A DNA stretch of 6,468 nucleotides from Alphaproteobacteria bacterium (GTDB lineage: Bacteria; Pseudomonadota; Alphaproteobacteria; Reyranellales; Reyranellaceae), in NCBI GenBank assembly GCA_013290035.1, contig JABCYT010000206.1, positions 1 through 6,468 on the forward strand. The letters are read 5' to 3'. This document shows positions 5,848 to 6,468 of the stretch, in pieces. The translations under genes and the position numbers were made by a program. Positions within the stretch are counted from its first letter, which is position 1, and each line of letters opens with the position of its first letter. The notes below the pieces were generated by a model. That model was not told the origin of the DNA. It worked only from the letters and a program-made list of their open reading frames with translations, and made no database searches.

Positions 5848-6407
5848 GGCGTGACACCGACCGCGCGCGCCACCTCGTCGGGCGGCAGCATCGGAAAGGT
5901 GGCCTTCATCAGCGCGACCACGGCGGCGCGGTCCTTGCCGTCGGGCACGACGCCCAGGCACACGGCGTAGACCCCGAGATTGCCGACCGCGGCGCGCAGG
6001 CGCTTTTCGGGGGGCCGGTCGCGGTCGGCCGGCGGGGTGTGCAGGCTCGCGAGCTTGATCTGCTCGGCATGTTCGGCCGCGAGCTCGGCGTCGGCCACGC
6101 GGCGGCGCACGGCATCGACGGTCTCGGGCAGCGCCTCCGGCCACGGCCGGTCCTTCAGCAGCCGCCGGACCTGGCGCAGCGGACGCACGATCTCGGCCTG
6201 CCAGACATCGCTTGCTCTCAGGATCGAGCGCAGCCGGTCGGCCGTCAGGGTCGGCCGGCCCGAGGCGCCCAGCCAGCAACAGAACAGCAATATGTTCACG
6301 TCGCAGCCGCGCCGCTCCTGGAGATCGAGGCAGGCCTCGGCCACCCCCTCGCCGGCATAGAGCTCCAGCGAGAAATTCCAGAACGGATGGGGCAGAAAAT
6401 CCGACAC
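5844..6407 (-). CDS. TIGR02444 family protein (DUF2390)
   Basis: A 187-aa protein of a family with no known biochemical function. The diagnostic N-terminal region is present: FWNFSLELYAGEGVAEACL (9-27) followed by LQERRGCDVNILLFCCWLG (29-47). The middle part is basic and helical (SDVWQAEIVRPLRQVRRLLK, 66-85), then a probable coiled helix (95-122), and a C-terminal part with NLGVYAVCLG (143-152). No signal peptide or transmembrane segment is evident, so it is probably cytosolic. The start is GTG 6407, preceded on the minus strand by a purine-rich AAGGGAAG about 9 bases upstream. Its TAG stop shares bases with the TAA stop of ubiX (CTAA, 5844-5847), so the two genes converge with a 4-base overlap and no room for a terminator between them. 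The stretch 6408-6468 holds no gene I can support. Confidence 0.88.
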   Translation of the reverse strand: MSDFLPHPFWNFSLELYAGEGVAEACLDLQERRGCDVNILLFCCWLGASGRPTLTADRLRSILRASDVWQAEIVRPLRQVRRLLKDRPWPEALPETVDAVRRRVADAELAAEHAEQIKLASLHTPPADRDRPPEKRLRAAVGNLGVYAVCLGVVPDGKDRAAVVALMKATFPMLPPDEVARAVGVTP

Positions 6408-6468
6408 CTTGAGCGCTTCCCTTTGAGCGGGCGAAGGGGTACACGGCGCAGGACGACGTGGCTAGCCC

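Noticed and set aside
5119..6444. Minus-strand open frame of 441 codons across ubiX and the TIGR02444 gene
   Set aside because: It contradicts two well-supported genes and shows only compositional low complexity.

Overview
This GC-rich window, with codons ending mostly in G or C, looks like chromosomal DNA from an alphaproteobacterium. The placement is inferred from codon use, the YdcH/DUF465 gene beside ubiX, and the TIGR02444-type gene; no taxonomic marker is present. I see no rRNA, tRNA, CRISPR array, insertion sequence or phage gene.

Left part (1-810, minus strand): a two-gene operon. A 148-aa helical protein, possibly the small partner of a dehydrogenase, is followed after 3 bases by the N-terminal 120 residues of a GMC-type flavin oxidoreductase that runs off the left edge. 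A plausible sigma70-type promoter lies upstream of the pair, and a perfect 15-bp palindrome overlaps its -10 box. Bases 826-1088 hold this promoter but no gene I can support.

Centre (1089-4900, plus strand): three genes reading the same way. First is a small, probably exported or membrane-anchored protein of unknown function. Second is a complete AMP-forming acyl-CoA synthetase of the DmdB/medium-chain type, which carries an unusual, strongly basic N-terminal tail resembling histone H1. A hairpin lies just after its stop codon. Third is a 444-aa single-pass membrane protein that I recognise from memory as SrfA-like, with a cytoplasmic N-domain and a cysteine-rich C-domain after a proline-rich linker. 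No srfB or srfC lies next to it.

Right part (4901-6468): hairpins separate srfA-like from a convergent 59-aa YdcH/DUF465 protein. This gene is divergent from ubiX, the flavin prenyltransferase that makes prenylated FMN for UbiD-type decarboxylases in the ubiquinone pathway. A 24-bp dyad lies between the two. ubiX converges on a TIGR02444 family gene, and their stop codons overlap by 4 bases.

Most of the window is ordinary housekeeping or accessory metabolism. The items most worth a second look are the basic tail on the acyl-CoA synthetase and the orphan SrfA-like protein. Next come the palindrome over the GMC operon promoter and the dyad between ydcH and ubiX. I do not see clear evidence of a wholly new multi-gene system.
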